A stretch of DNA of 64,000 nucleotides from Dipodascopsis uninucleata var. uninucleata. Taxonomy: Eukaryota > Ascomycota > Lipomycetes > Lipomycetales > Lipomycetaceae. Positions within the stretch are counted from its first letter, which is position 1. Every line of letters begins with the position of its first letter. Below, piece after piece: positions 10,367 through 22,723 of the stretch. Below the pieces are notes generated by a model that worked only from the letters and a program-made list of their open reading frames with translations, was not told the origin of the DNA and searched no databases. The position numbers were made by a program, and so were the translations under genes. The stretch is taken from positions 1 through 64,000 of the forward strand of contig JAJLTO010000022.1 in NCBI GenBank assembly GCA_030568195.1, read 5' to 3'.

Positions 10367-12286
10367 CTACTTATTGCCCTTTCCACTGTTATCATCATCA
10401 TCGTCATTAAACGGCCATAAAGACTTTAGAAACGATTTAACCTTTTTTGCTTCATCTTCGTCAAACCATTGAGCCAACCAACTTTCATTCGAATTCGATC
10501 CAAAAATACTATTCACGGACTTATCTAATACACCTTTTATATCATTAGTAGATTTGGCTCTCTTGTTGACAAAGTCGTCAAAATTTTCATTGACAGAAAG
10601 TGATGGCATTAAATCGTCAGAATCGTTGTTATTTACAGTCTCAATAACGCTACCATCGTCGTAATAAGTTTGCGTTTTCTTAATTGAGACTCTTTTACCA
10701 TCCTTATCAATTGTAGAACTCCATACTGTTCCACGTCCTACGATCTTTTTATCAGTATTAGGCTCTTCCTGAGCAATTGCCGATCGATTATCATATTCAG
10801 TACTGTCATCATCCGATTTGACACACTTGAACGAACCATCTTGCGACCGCATGACTTTACCACCGGAAAACATACAATTTTGCATGTGTAGAAATGTAGA
10901 GAAATCAAAAACTTCTGAATGATCGAACATGAATTGAGGGAAAACAAAATTGGGCTTATTTAGTTCTTGTTCCTGCTCATCGCCAGAAGTTTGTTGTAAT
11001 ATATCAAAATCGACTACTCCATTATTATTTTGATTGCCTTTCCACTGAAGGTAGTCCTCGAAGCGTTCAAAGAGTTTAGATTTCCCGGGGCCATTAATAT
11101 CGAAAATACCGGTAGTGCTGTCAGGTAACAAACAGCGCCAAACACCAAAAGAATCCCATACACCTTTGCCACTATTTTCCTGGCATCTCTTAAATTGTTC
11201 TGCTGTAGGAACAGGAAATGCACGATCGACAAAATTATACTGCCGCTTCAGTTTGGCTCCAGATTTCTTACCCCATGAATTATCGTCATTATCTCCTCCA
11301 AACCCACCAAAATTTGACGAAGCTGTATCTACATCCGATGAGGATGACGAACTTGAAGATCCCGTGAGTTCATTCATAAAATTAATTGGTCTTAACGTTT
11401 CTTCTTGCATCGCCGACTTGTCATATGACGCATACTCAGCAGAATGATCTGAGGACAGAGATATCGATACGTTGGCTCCATCCATTGAATCACTGGAAAT
11501 AGCTTTTTGAATCGAAGAAGCTGACAGTATCGACGAAGATTGAGGAAAAAACTTCTCATAATTTTCCCAGACTTTGACTTTGGATTTTGCTCCGCTTAGC
11601 ACAAATCTCTTCCGAAGATTACTCCACCAGCTCACAAATCCATGTGTAGCATTTGAAGTTTCCGAAATAGATAAGCTACCAGAAGATTGAGCATTATTTA
11701 TTCTAGACATTTCATGCGGGTCAAACATAGCTGAAGGAAAGAAGCGCTGAATTGGTATAGTACTCTGTTCGACAAGATCAGAAAAAAAAAGATTTTCATG
11801 TCTATCTAAAACTTTGTGAGCCTCTAAAGCTCGTTCTTGTTCGATTCTCTTGGCAATAGTTGGAGCAACAGGCTCCGACTTCTCTGGTCGGTTATTCAAA
11901 CTTGTAGCCGAGCCTATCCAAGGCATTAAGGAATTGAAAAAAGATGTTCGTTCGAGGTCTTCGCTCTGTCGATGCCTTTCCTCATAGTGTTTTTGATACT
12001 CTGAGAGACTCATCTTATGGACAACAGGTCCTTTCTGACATGGATCGTCATACGCGTTTTGTTTATTATTTTCTCCTGAAAATTGATTTTCCGCACTCTT
12101 TAAGAATTTCTTAGAAGATGGCGATATATCCACAGTTACTTCAGATGCATGTTGTCCCTCGAGATTCTTTCTATTGTTCACGTGATCACTAGCGCCTGGA
12201 ACAAGATCTCTATCCACAGAAGTGTGGCGCTTTTCTCTTGATTGTGTGGCTTGACTCACACGATCATCATCCTCCAGTGATGGCAT
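10367..12286 (-). CDS. Mpm1-like mitochondrial protein (tentative), 639 aa
   Basis: Single exon from the ATG at 12286. The C-terminal half holds conserved-looking blocks: FKRCQENSGKGVWDSFGVWR followed by CLLPD, then a region with a YLQWKGN motif, then CMFSGGKVMRSQDGSFKCV and VGRGTVWSSTIDKDGKRV with a threonine-rich strand pattern. These blocks resemble fungal mitochondrial peculiar membrane protein Mpm1 as I remember it. Paired cysteines are the most striking residues. The N-terminal half is Ser- and Asp-rich, low complexity and probably disordered, which makes this protein far longer than yeast Mpm1 (252 aa). The end is acidic (DDDDDNSGKGNK). No transmembrane helix is obvious. Its 2.2-kb upstream region is unusually long for this part of the window. 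The function of Mpm1 itself is poorly known; the assignment could be wrong while the gene call is secure. Confidence 0.55.
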   Translation of the reverse strand: MPSLEDDDRVSQATQSREKRHTSVDRDLVPGASDHVNNRKNLEGQHASEVTVDISPSSKKFLKSAENQFSGENNKQNAYDDPCQKGPVVHKMSLSEYQKHYEERHRQSEDLERTSFFNSLMPWIGSATSLNNRPEKSEPVAPTIAKRIEQERALEAHKVLDRHENLFFSDLVEQSTIPIQRFFPSAMFDPHEMSRINNAQSSGSLSISETSNATHGFVSWWSNLRKRFVLSGAKSKVKVWENYEKFFPQSSSILSASSIQKAISSDSMDGANVSISLSSDHSAEYASYDKSAMQEETLRPINFMNELTGSSSSSSSSDVDTASSNFGGFGGDNDDNSWGKKSGAKLKRQYNFVDRAFPVPTAEQFKRCQENSGKGVWDSFGVWRCLLPDSTTGIFDINGPGKSKLFERFEDYLQWKGNQNNNGVVDFDILQQTSGDEQEQELNKPNFVFPQFMFDHSEVFDFSTFLHMQNCMFSGGKVMRSQDGSFKCVKSDDDSTEYDNRSAIAQEEPNTDKKIVGRGTVWSSTIDKDGKRVSIKKTQTYYDDGSVIETVNNNDSDDLMPSLSVNENFDDFVNKRAKSTNDIKGVLDKSVNSIFGSNSNESWLAQWFDEDEAKKVKSFLKSLWPFNDDDDDNSGKGNK

Positions 12287-14492
12287 AGTGCAAATGTAGT
12301 ATTTGTAGTATTTGACCAGGTATTGTAACTTATAGTCTCTTCTATCAATAAATCACGCTTGTGACAATATCTCGACTGCAAACTAACGCATAACGATCAA
12401 TAACATTGATTCCCTTAGCCTCTATTTGAATTTGCTTACCTGTGTGACAGCTAATTCATCAAATCTGGATTGTCAAAGTCTAGTAGCATTTATTGCAGTC
12501 CAGCTTAGGAGAAATAGAGAACGCGACAGATGTCAGACGAGGAAATAGATTGAAAATTTTTCCTTATGTTTTCCGTTTCTAACTTAAATATTAATTGTTT
12601 ACTATCTATTATAATATGCGTGAGCTGTAAATTGCGAAGATATCAGCTATAAGCAACTCTTGGATTCCACAGTGAGAATCACCACTTCACCTCAAGATAA
12701 GAGATCTATGTAGTATTGAAAATAATAAAGATTAAAAAGTATTATCGAATAGTAATATATGTAAAGAAGTATGGACTTATATTATGGTGCTGGATGACCA
12801 AGAGATTGATACATTCGGTCACAATAATAAACGATAGTACATCGTTTTATTCAGTGCAAGTTGTACTTTTGCATCATCGTTTCTGTATCTGTTAATTGCA
12901 TTTCTTATATTGAAATGCGGAGAATATTGATATACGATCTATTATGGAGCCGTATTTGAGGCACAACTACAATGCTCTCTATTGCAATAGAACCTTAAAT
13001 TCCAACCATATGTATGTCGGATATCTGTCTCGTGAATAATCACGTGATTGAAGCTCCGCCTATATGTATGAGCTGACTAGTCTCGTGATGATTGTCATGG
13101 TATTTTTCCGAGAATGCCATAGTCGCTTTTCATTTCTCTTGATGCATATCCCACGATTTCAAAATAATGTAACGATTATTTAATCTATTATTAAATTAAT
13201 AGGCTGTCAGATACGCATGAAATCACGTTGTAATCTCAGATACATTATCGTTTGATAATTGCTCATGTTGCATTTAGCTCTTAACAATAGAATGAGAGGG
13301 AATTGTATCTTTTTTACAGGTACAGATAGGACGACACTTAACCAGCTATTTGTAAAGCATTACGTAAAGTGAGAACTGTCTGTGTTTGCCGCTATAGTTT
13401 GCCGATATTGACGAAAAAGTGGAGAATGCGTACATGAAGAGTTACAATCGCACGAAATAGAGGAAAGACGGCAATAGAGTCCGAAGGCATTTGCAAAAAA
13501 AAAAATAAATGAGAAGCATATGATCATATATTTTGCGGTTTAATTTGAACACAAATAATTGATTTGCATTGGCGCCTTTGTTCTTTTATTCATCAGTACA
13601 TTGCCCCGATTCCATATAAGAAGATTGTGGGAGGTTAGTATGAACTTCTCAATGTTGCGTTTCTCTTTGCGGACAGGAGAGGAAACTATGAAGTATGACT
13701 ATAATAATTACAGATTTAGAATATTGATATCTCATTGAAGTGCCTTTGGTGCTTTAAGTAGCAATGATTGATATCTTGTCTAGCATCCGATGATAGTCTA
13801 TTTCTCACTATCATGATTACAGAGATTCCGTGCTGGCCACCGTAGTGTTCATGATTATCACGGAGCTTTCTCGGATCCAATTTGTGAGTTTCTGACGAGC
13901 ATTGCAAATTTAGTTAATGAATAAACTGAACAAAGCTGTCATAGTTTGGACTATTGCCGGTAGTGCCATAGCAACAAGATGACGGTATAATTGATTCCAG
14001 ATAACCCTAAATGTGTTTATTATGTCAATTAGCCCTATATAGTCTCTAAATCATATTGACTTAGCCCTAACTTTCTAGTTCAAATAGCACCCCTAGAAAA
14101 ATCTCTTTCTTCCTTTTTTTTTTCTATATAAATAACCGCCGTTATAAATATCGCAACTGACAGTACGTGTGATACTCTTCTTTCCGGAGAGGAAATGCAA
14201 GCTAAGTACTTGCATAATGTGTTAAACGTGATTCCGAAATATAGTTTGCGAAGATCAATGTTCGTCTACTCCATAAGAACTCATCTGGAGCTAAATAGAT
14301 TAGTCTTACTAGCACTCTGATGGATGGGTGTCAGAGGAGTAGAACATTTTTTTCTTCATTTTTAGATTATAGGGATTCAATAAACTAATAATTGAATATA
14401 ATATTATTTTATTATCTCATGTATTATATGATATTAATTTGTATGCACCACTGGATTATATACAGGTTCAAAAAACTAGATTGACTTATTAT
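12287..14492. promoter_or_regulatory. 2.2-kb non-coding spacer upstream of the Mpm1-like gene
   Basis: No ORF above 63 codons and no recognisable RNA gene. It contains a perfect CACGTG palindrome at 13038-13049, a poly-A run near 13496, and CCCCT (stress-element core) near 14089. It would serve as promoter of the minus-strand gene on its left and as 3' region of CRB2 on its right. Confidence 0.4.
13038..13049. promoter_or_regulatory. Palindromic CACGTG site (AATCACGTGATT)
   Basis: Perfect 12-bp palindrome around CACGTG, matching the TCACGTGA preference of Cbf1-type bHLH factors. It lies about 750 bp upstream of the Mpm1-like start codon. Role inferred from sequence only. Confidence 0.35.
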
Positions 14493-17400
14493 TCACAGAC
14501 GAATTCCCTCACAGCTAGTAAGATGACTCAATATCCAATCTCTGTTAACTATTGTCACGGAATTTGGAGTAATCAGTGAGACGGGTCCTTTCATATTGTC
14601 ATCTTCCACGTAAACAAAATCCCAAGCTTGATATTCGGATGTGTCTGTGTCGAAGTCTCGTTCACTTAAGGAAAGAATAAAGCATCCAGGTACATTTTGC
14701 TTCGCACATCCTGCTGACAAAAGTGTCTGTAGTCCTTTTAGAGAAGATGTGATACCAAGAACATCTGGTCCCATCATCGAAAGTAATGTAGCTAAACCAA
14801 TCGTACGTTTGCTCTCCATCAAAACAATTCTTCTACCGAGTAGATATTTCATTCGATGATAATAATGCTCCAAAATTGACCACTGGCGATCGAGTCCGAC
14901 TTCAAATATGTTCACATAAGCTAGTTTGGAATAGAAATTACCGGCTGTGATGGTCATCTCACCAGCAGGCATTAAATACGGTTTCCACGGCTCGATAAAG
15001 CCTCGTTCACAGGATCGAACAACAAATTCTATTGAGAGGCAAGGCCATCCAAGAGCAATGCCCTGTAGATACTTAACTTTTCGAGAGAGCCCATCAGACA
15101 ATACAGCCGCAAATCTAATTCTCCTCATAAGAGAATGCCGCGGCATCATCCTATTATCTCTGAATCCAAACAAATCTTCTAGCCCATTCTCAAGGTAGAT
15201 TCCACCATTGGAGAGTATTCTACCGCGTAAAGCCTTCCGCTCCGACTCCTCGCAGCCAGTTATAGCGAACGCAAAGCCGCTGAATATGCCGCTGGCATTA
15301 GATTCATGAATGCCATCACTAGGTTCTACTCCGTTTCCATTATCTAAAAGGATTCTAGGAGATAGCTGCTTAGCTGGCGATTGAATTGTAGGAGTTCTTA
15401 TGCGCTGTCGGCTTTCTTGTTGGTGCAGAGTCTCTTTTGTTTCTTGATCTGCAACGTTCGTGCTTAGACCATCCGTTATAACTTTGCCGTAATTTTGCCA
15501 GTCATCGATAACTTTTATTTTGTCCCATCGCAAAGCAGGAAGACAAGCAGCTACAGTAGCCGGAATTGCACGACTGATAAATTGTTTCCACATGCCTGAC
15601 ACGACATAGATACTATCTACTGGTATCTCTATGTATTCAGACTCTGTTATTATATCAGAGATCGCTCCAGAGGCTCTATGCTGTCTCAATATCAAGGTGT
15701 CATTCCCTCGAATACAAGTATGACCACTTTGGAGTGAACGGCATTCCATTCTAACAATTTCGTAAGTAAAATTCCTCATACCTTTTTCATCTACCCTCAC
15801 ATGATCACCGGGTCGTAGATCTAATGATCTGACATGAATAGCATCAACCCATACGCGCGATCCGTCATCAAACATGACTTCCATTTTACGAGCTTGCGAG
15901 CCTCGACTTAGTAATGTACTCGGATAATATCCGCTTCTCGGCCCATTCCAATTTGCAAATATCCGCTGAGGTGCAACTATTTCGCTGTTATCCTCAGTTA
16001 GGCCCTTTGAGCATAATCCTCTTTTACGAGGTCGTAGCTCTATCGGTGATTCTATGAGTCGATCATTCGCATCAACAGGTCCGCTACTTCCTGCTCCTAA
16101 CTGTTTAGTCTTCTCTCTACCAACGCAATTACTAGTTTGGCTGTCATTTTCATCAGAGCTCTCGATCATACTCAGAGTATGTCGGCCAGGACAACGCCTT
16201 TGAGAGAAATGTTCCTCACGGATCTGAACGGGTTCAGACTTCCGTCGCTTACGGCCAGACTCCCCAATTAAAGTATTATATCGATCTCTGCTCTGGGCTT
16301 TAGGACTAGAGATAGTAGAAATAGGATCAGACGAGAGATTTTCGATTAAATCTAAAGGTGAAGAAGGAACTTGAGTCACTGGTCCCCCAACCTGTCGGCG
16401 ATGATCTTTCTGCGCTTCATTATACAAAGTCACCCTTGCAATAGACTGTTCTTGTAATAGCGTACCTTGTCGTAGGACGCTTCCGTACGGTGATGAAATA
16501 TTTATAAGTTGCGACGTAGGTTGCGAATCTTCTGCCAAAAGACGTGAATTATCTGATGGCCGACCTATTATCTGAGTAGGCATCAACGCTATTGAATCTC
16601 TTGATTCCTGCGTATTGTCTGAAGGCGAACTTACACTCACCATGCGCTGCGAGAGAGTATCTCGCTTCTCGTGACTTTTTTGTACTGTCCTAGGAACCTG
16701 TAACTCAGCCGCCAAGGCAGGTACTGGCGTACCATTTTTGGTCAATGGAGTTGTCGCATCTGGATCTGTCGAATTTACAACAACGGTGTTATTAGAATGG
16801 TCTTCATTCTCGTCATAATTTGTCGATGAAGGCTCAGATGGTAAGAAGACATCATCTTTCCGATCGGGCCACTGTACATGACTAGTTGATATTTTTTCGC
16901 TATCAGCTCGCGCGTCGATAACTTGGATCTCTGCAGTGCTATCAAAGTTCGCTACTCTTGTAAACCTCAGTCGTTCTAAAATTTCTCCTGTGTTAACTTT
17001 TCCACGTTCTAGCTCTGCAGAAAATTCTTTATCAAAGAAGTCTAAACTGTCGCCATTAGTGCTATGCTCCCGTTGTAGTCTCTGTCGTCGCTCTTGTGAG
17101 TCAGCGACAGAAACGTAGATATTCTTCGCCTGGTGACTTCGAAAGCCTATATGAGGGCTCGGCGTTGTCGGTTGCGTATATATATTAAATTGCGATACAG
17201 ATGGCAGGGCAAAATGGTTGACATTTTGAATATCTGAAGGTGTGCCAGGATGCTTGGTATTACCGGTATCGATAACCTTTATGCCCGACCATGTCTTGGA
17301 TGCATCTTCGGAGGCCGGTAAAGAAATTCGGTCACAATAACTTTCTTTCTCGCTATCATCACTATTATGCTTATTTCCACCAACGATTTGGTTATCCTCC

Positions 17401-17549
17401 TGCGTTTGTGAGAAATTTGAAAGATCTATGTCTAATTTCTGATTGTTACGGTTCGCTTGCGGGCTTTCATCATTGTCTCTCTCTTCGTCCTCGCTATCTA
17501 CGTTATCCAATTCTATAGCGTTTGTGAGTCTCTTTAGCGGTATTTCCAC
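14493..17549 (-). CDS. CRB2: DNA-damage checkpoint mediator Crb2/Rad9/53BP1 type, 1018 aa
   Basis: Single exon from the ATG at 17549. The layout is that of Crb2/Rad9: a long disordered N-terminal half with many SP/TP and SQ/TQ sites, a Tudor domain near residues 525-590 (SRGSQARKMEVMFDDGSRVW and SLDLRPGDHVRV), and tandem BRCT repeats near 755-870 (FSGFAFAITGCEESERKALR, with LSIEFVVRSCERG) and 900-1015 (LLGRRIVLMES, with VNRDWILSHL). Crb2/Rad9 binds methylated H4K20 or H3K79 through Tudor and gamma-H2A through BRCT, and scaffolds activation of Chk1/Rad53-type kinases at DNA breaks in the nucleus. Candidate CDK sites (TPSP, SSPLD) are seen in the N-terminal half. The Tudor plus twin BRCT order makes other BRCT proteins unlikely; whether it is called CRB2 or RAD9 is convention. 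Confidence 0.9.
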   Translation of the reverse strand: MEIPLKRLTNAIELDNVDSEDEERDNDESPQANRNNQKLDIDLSNFSQTQEDNQIVGGNKHNSDDSEKESYCDRISLPASEDASKTWSGIKVIDTGNTKHPGTPSDIQNVNHFALPSVSQFNIYTQPTTPSPHIGFRSHQAKNIYVSVADSQERRQRLQREHSTNGDSLDFFDKEFSAELERGKVNTGEILERLRFTRVANFDSTAEIQVIDARADSEKISTSHVQWPDRKDDVFLPSEPSSTNYDENEDHSNNTVVVNSTDPDATTPLTKNGTPVPALAAELQVPRTVQKSHEKRDTLSQRMVSVSSPSDNTQESRDSIALMPTQIIGRPSDNSRLLAEDSQPTSQLINISSPYGSVLRQGTLLQEQSIARVTLYNEAQKDHRRQVGGPVTQVPSSPLDLIENLSSDPISTISSPKAQSRDRYNTLIGESGRKRRKSEPVQIREEHFSQRRCPGRHTLSMIESSDENDSQTSNCVGREKTKQLGAGSSGPVDANDRLIESPIELRPRKRGLCSKGLTEDNSEIVAPQRIFANWNGPRSGYYPSTLLSRGSQARKMEVMFDDGSRVWVDAIHVRSLDLRPGDHVRVDEKGMRNFTYEIVRMECRSLQSGHTCIRGNDTLILRQHRASGAISDIITESEYIEIPVDSIYVVSGMWKQFISRAIPATVAACLPALRWDKIKVIDDWQNYGKVITDGLSTNVADQETKETLHQQESRQRIRTPTIQSPAKQLSPRILLDNGNGVEPSDGIHESNASGIFSGFAFAITGCEESERKALRGRILSNGGIYLENGLEDLFGFRDNRMMPRHSLMRRIRFAAVLSDGLSRKVKYLQGIALGWPCLSIEFVVRSCERGFIEPWKPYLMPAGEMTITAGNFYSKLAYVNIFEVGLDRQWSILEHYYHRMKYLLGRRIVLMESKRTIGLATLLSMMGPDVLGITSSLKGLQTLLSAGCAKQNVPGCFILSLSERDFDTDTSEYQAWDFVYVEDDNMKGPVSLITPNSVTIVNRDWILSHLTSCEGIRL

Positions 17550-17862
17550 AGTGTTAAATAAACAGCTATCCTATTAACATATTCAATTAGCTCATGACTT
17601 CATTATCAATTTTTGCCTTTTAGCTCATTATGAACCTACAGATTGTGTATCTAGATATCCTCTCTTCAACTTATTGATATCGAGTGTGCGCTCGATCGCT
17701 AAATCTTCAGTTTGATCGGCCATTAAATATACTTGAGTGATTCCATGATACGCTGTTGAGATTTAATATGCCCCCAGAGAACCAACTATGAGAGATATGA
17801 AATATCCTACTGGAATTTCTAAACATACATGTATGTTGATAATTATACTCACTAAAGTTTGA
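17550..17862. promoter_or_regulatory. CRB2 promoter region
   Basis: A 313-bp AT-rich spacer upstream of CRB2 (minus) and of the 95-codon plus-strand ORF. No clear TATA or other element. Confidence 0.4.
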
Positions 17863-18150
17863 ATGTCGTTAGGATCTCCAAAACTTGAACACTCTCAGTT
17901 TGAAAAAGCCGCAGAAACAAGTATTATCGTAGAAAGCATCACAAATACTAAAATAAATGAAAACAATAAATATGATGACGGTGATCCTAGCAGATCCTAC
18001 ATCATCTTTGAAGGCTACAAAAATAATCTTAAATATATTAACAGCGACATATTTATACAAAGAAATATTAATTTCAAACGAAACGAGGTCGCAGAAATTT
18101 TATTTAAATTTAGCGGTGTACAGAAGGTCAAATTAGACAAAATGAAGTAA
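17863..18150 (+). CDS. Hypothetical 95-aa protein
   Basis: Open frame of 95 codons with an ATG start (MSLGSPKLEHSQFEKAAETS). The product is hydrophilic, rich in Asn, Lys and Ile, with no transmembrane segment or motif I recognise. It lies divergent from CRB2 and ends 47 bp before the stop of the convergent POP7. It could be a genuine small gene, or chance coding in POP7 downstream sequence; the antisense frame is also partly open, as expected at this composition. No splice extension upstream was evident. Confidence 0.4.
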   Translation: MSLGSPKLEHSQFEKAAETSIIVESITNTKINENNKYDDGDPSRSYIIFEGYKNNLKYINSDIFIQRNINFKRNEVAEILFKFSGVQKVKLDKMK

Positions 18151-18197
18151 ATGCAGCAGCAACTGCCAGATCTTAGTTATAGCCAATGATTAGACTT

Positions 18198-18759
18198 TCA
18201 AGACAACTCTTCTTTTTCCGAAGAAATCGTGACACGTATTTGACTCATAGGTCTCTGCTGAAGAGACCAACGTTTTCCAGGATCATTCAATTCAACTTCT
18301 TCCTCGACTGTGATCGTTTCTGTTTCAACAGAGACATTGTAGCCCATTTCTCTGAATCTTAAACCAAGAGATAGGGTCTTTTCAATAGCTTTGTTCGTTC
18401 CAAGAAGAATCAGTGGTTTATTTTTCGCTGGCAGCTCTCTCTTGGCATGTTTTAGCAGAGATATAAACGGTGAACGTGCGCTTACTTTGAATAGACGTCC
18501 TCTTTGTATTTGTGTTTGATTAGGCTTGAAATGCCGTTTCTCTAGATCCAAATATTAAAGAGAAACAGTTAGAAATTATGTTGTAGCTTTCTACATCACT
18601 TTTCAGCAGATAGAATTTAAGCAAATGATTACCTTTACAATGTTGTGACGTACTACGAGAGCTAACTCGCTCTAATATCATAGAACTCTCGAAGTATTTA
18701 ATCGCGCTCTCTGGTCCAACTTGACCATTTTTAGTATGCTTGTCGAGATTAGTAGTCAT
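18198..18759 (-). CDS. POP7: RNase P/MRP subunit Pop7 (Rpp20, Alba fold), 2 exons, 156 aa
   Basis: Exons 18759-18633 and 18541-18198 on the minus strand, joined by a GTAATC..TAG intron of 91 nt. The open stretch upstream of the second exon has no ATG, so the spliced model decides the start. Pop7 is an Alba-fold protein that pairs with Pop6 to bind the P3 domain of RNase P and RNase MRP RNAs, for tRNA 5' processing and rRNA processing in the nucleus. The diagnostic stretch is LLGTNKAIEKTLSLGLRF followed by VSVETETITVEEEVEL. It parallels yeast Pop7 VLGMGKAVEKTLALGCHF and its following TIEVLDEV segment. The final strand QIRVTIS also fits. Length is close to yeast Pop7 (140 aa). Pop6/Rpp25 is the main alternative, but the match around AIEKTLSLG favours Pop7. 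Confidence 0.83.
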
Positions 18760-19268
18760 CGTCTCTATATTGTATCAGATGCCGAATTGTTCGTCTATAT
18801 ATCGCTCTTTCTAGCTCGTAGAGCACTGCCATAAAAGTTGTTCTCAAGCTAATACTAGACAGTCTTCGTCTGATAGATAGATATTATTCAGAGAACTATG
18901 AAAGCTGAATTATATGTAACTCTTGAATAATACGCCTATAATTACATGTTATACTTGCATTATTATGTTTTCAGTCGAAAACATTAAGAGTTACGTGGAA
19001 GAATAGTGAAGCGATTATTAGAAGCTGTACTAAAAAGTTTTCTCTATGTAAACCGCGCTTCATATATACAAACAAAATCTCTTGTGGGAAGCATCACTGA
19101 CATCTTTTTGAAAATATTTTGCATTATACATACGAATTCATCTCCAAATATTGCAGAAGACATCATTATATTTGCGATCTGTCTATTATAAAAGCCATTA
19201 ATTCATTGTATTAATACTGAAGATATAAATTTGATCCGTGAAGGTGTTACTTGATTCTAGTATCGAAA
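18760..19268. promoter_or_regulatory. Divergent POP7/HAT2 promoter region
   Basis: About 510 bp between divergent start codons. AT-rich; a chance 61-codon plus-strand ORF and nothing else notable. Confidence 0.45.
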
Positions 19269-20867
<1,599 letters not shown>

Positions 20868-21357
20868 TGGAATTACCCAATAAATATATTGGACGATTTG
20901 TGTTCGTTATGCTATGTTCTATTTTACATTTCTAATATTTTATTTATTTTATATATCTATGTTGTGTCTATTACTTTGATCTATATTTGATCTACTGTTT
21001 TACTATAGTTGTTTCTTCAGTTATATTTAAAGTGTCAACCGCGATTATATTTTTTTCCTTTTCATTAACGGTAGTGTGGTTGCTTGTATGTAACTCTTTT
21101 GCCCAGGCAACGTAATTACACTAAAAGAATATTGCGAACTTCAGCTATGGATATTAAAGATATAACAATTTAATTGAACGATATTATACTGACCCGGACC
21201 GTAGTCGATTTGTTTCGAACGATATTTGTGCTGTGGAGAGAACTGTAACTGAGAGTAGCTGTAGACATTAACATCAGGGTAAGGCAAACTGACGTTATAT
21301 AGTTATTCCATTTTTCGGTCTCCACTTGTTTCTATCGACTGGCACTAGATAGAAAAG
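20868..21357. promoter_or_regulatory. HAT2 3' region and EMC4 promoter
   Basis: A 490-bp T-rich spacer between two plus-strand genes. No element assigned. Confidence 0.4.
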
Positions 21358-22141
21358 ATGGCATCAACACCTAGTTGGTTTACCCAATATATAAATGAGA
21401 CAGAAACGTCAGCCTTAAGGTTAGTAGTTATAGCTGTAGATGAATTTATCAGGGAAGGGAGGTAAAAACGAATACTGGATAGCTGATAGCTAATTTACAA
21501 TTAGCAGTAAGAAAGGAGGACATTCGGCATATCCTGATCCTCCGGGATTCAACAAAGACATCATATTAAGTTCTAAAACTGTAAGATTTTGACAGTTCTT
21601 CATTTATTAGCCTTTAGTTGGCTAGAATATGCGATTTGCTGATAGCAAGGTGATATATAGAAATCTGGAAAAGAAGTCAGTGGGCCGACATCGGATGAAA
21701 GAGATACGCTGAAGATTAAAAAGGCATGGGAAATTGCGTTGGCACCTTCAAAATCATTACCTATGAATGCTATTATGAGTTATTTCTCAGGATCGTCGCT
21801 CCAAATTTTTTCGCTGACAATGACATTCATGTTGTTTTCAAATCCGATCAAGGCTATCGCTAACGTAGGCCCAGCATTTTCCCGATATGAAGGTGAATCT
21901 ACTGGAAGCCGCCTATTACAAGCCAAATTAGTGTTCATCGGATTGCAGCTGCTTACGATAGCTGTTGGAATATGGAAAATGGGTAGTATGGGCGTACTTC
22001 CTACTAAACGTAGTGATTGGCTTGCCTGGGAAGAAGAAGCGAAGGTAAGACTATCGTTTTATTATATAGTAAGCAACATTAATTAGCAAACGACTAACTT
22101 CCTGACTACAGGTTTTTGAGACCGGAGTATTTGTTCCATAG
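21358..22141 (+). CDS. EMC4: ER membrane protein complex subunit 4 (EMC4/TMEM85), 4 exons, 182 aa
   Basis: Exons 21358-21419, 21508-21580, 21661-22044, 22112-22141. EMC4 is a subunit of the ER membrane insertase complex that inserts tail-anchored and multipass membrane proteins. The family block LPMNAIMSYFSGSSLQIFSL opens the first membrane helix, followed by MLFSNPIKAI, a second helix (LVFIGLQLLTIAVGIWKMG), then GVLPTKRSDWLAWEEEAK and a short last exon ending VFETGVFVP. The closing SDWL plus a hydrophobic terminus is typical of EMC4. Length is close to yeast Emc4 (190 aa). The start at 21358 is the only ATG giving an N-terminal exon in frame through two short introns. The last coding exon holds only 9 codons plus stop. 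Confidence 0.92.
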
Positions 22142-22723
22142 TGCTATAGCAGTTACGTTATGATTTTATTGTACAGAGCATAGAATTCATTCTCAAATAT
22201 TATTTGATACCTCGTAGAATACAACGTCATTTGTGTAGTACACTAAGTAAGTGCAACTTAAAGTGTAGCATAAAACCCATGCTGTATAAAGACGTCCCAA
22301 GTGGCCGACGGTTTTGTTTCAATTCACCTACATCTATAATATATATATTATTTTGCATCAGGGCGTACCATTGAGTTAAGAATTGTATAAGCTTAATATT
22401 TTTTATATCAATCAATACTGAATTATTAAAATTAGATCTCTTTCTGACTGAGTGGACCTGAGGCTTCATTGGTTCCTAAGTAGATATACACCGCGTCACA
22501 ACTCGGTAATTTGTATTGGACTAGCAAACATAAATAGTGGAGGTATAAATATGATCATACTTCTAAATAATAATCACTGATCAAAATTATAAGATAGCTA
22601 GTGATATTGACAGCTGCGAAAAATTGGATTGATATTAACTTGAATAATAGACGAGTACTGGAGCAAGTTAGTTTGATTCTTTATAAACCGGGAAATTGGT
22701 AGTTTTAAAGATCACCATATACA
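22142..22723. other. Spacer
   Basis: A 582-bp AT-rich spacer between EMC4 and the small four-exon gene. The one 80-codon minus-strand ORF has no coding character. Nothing else seen. Confidence 0.4.
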
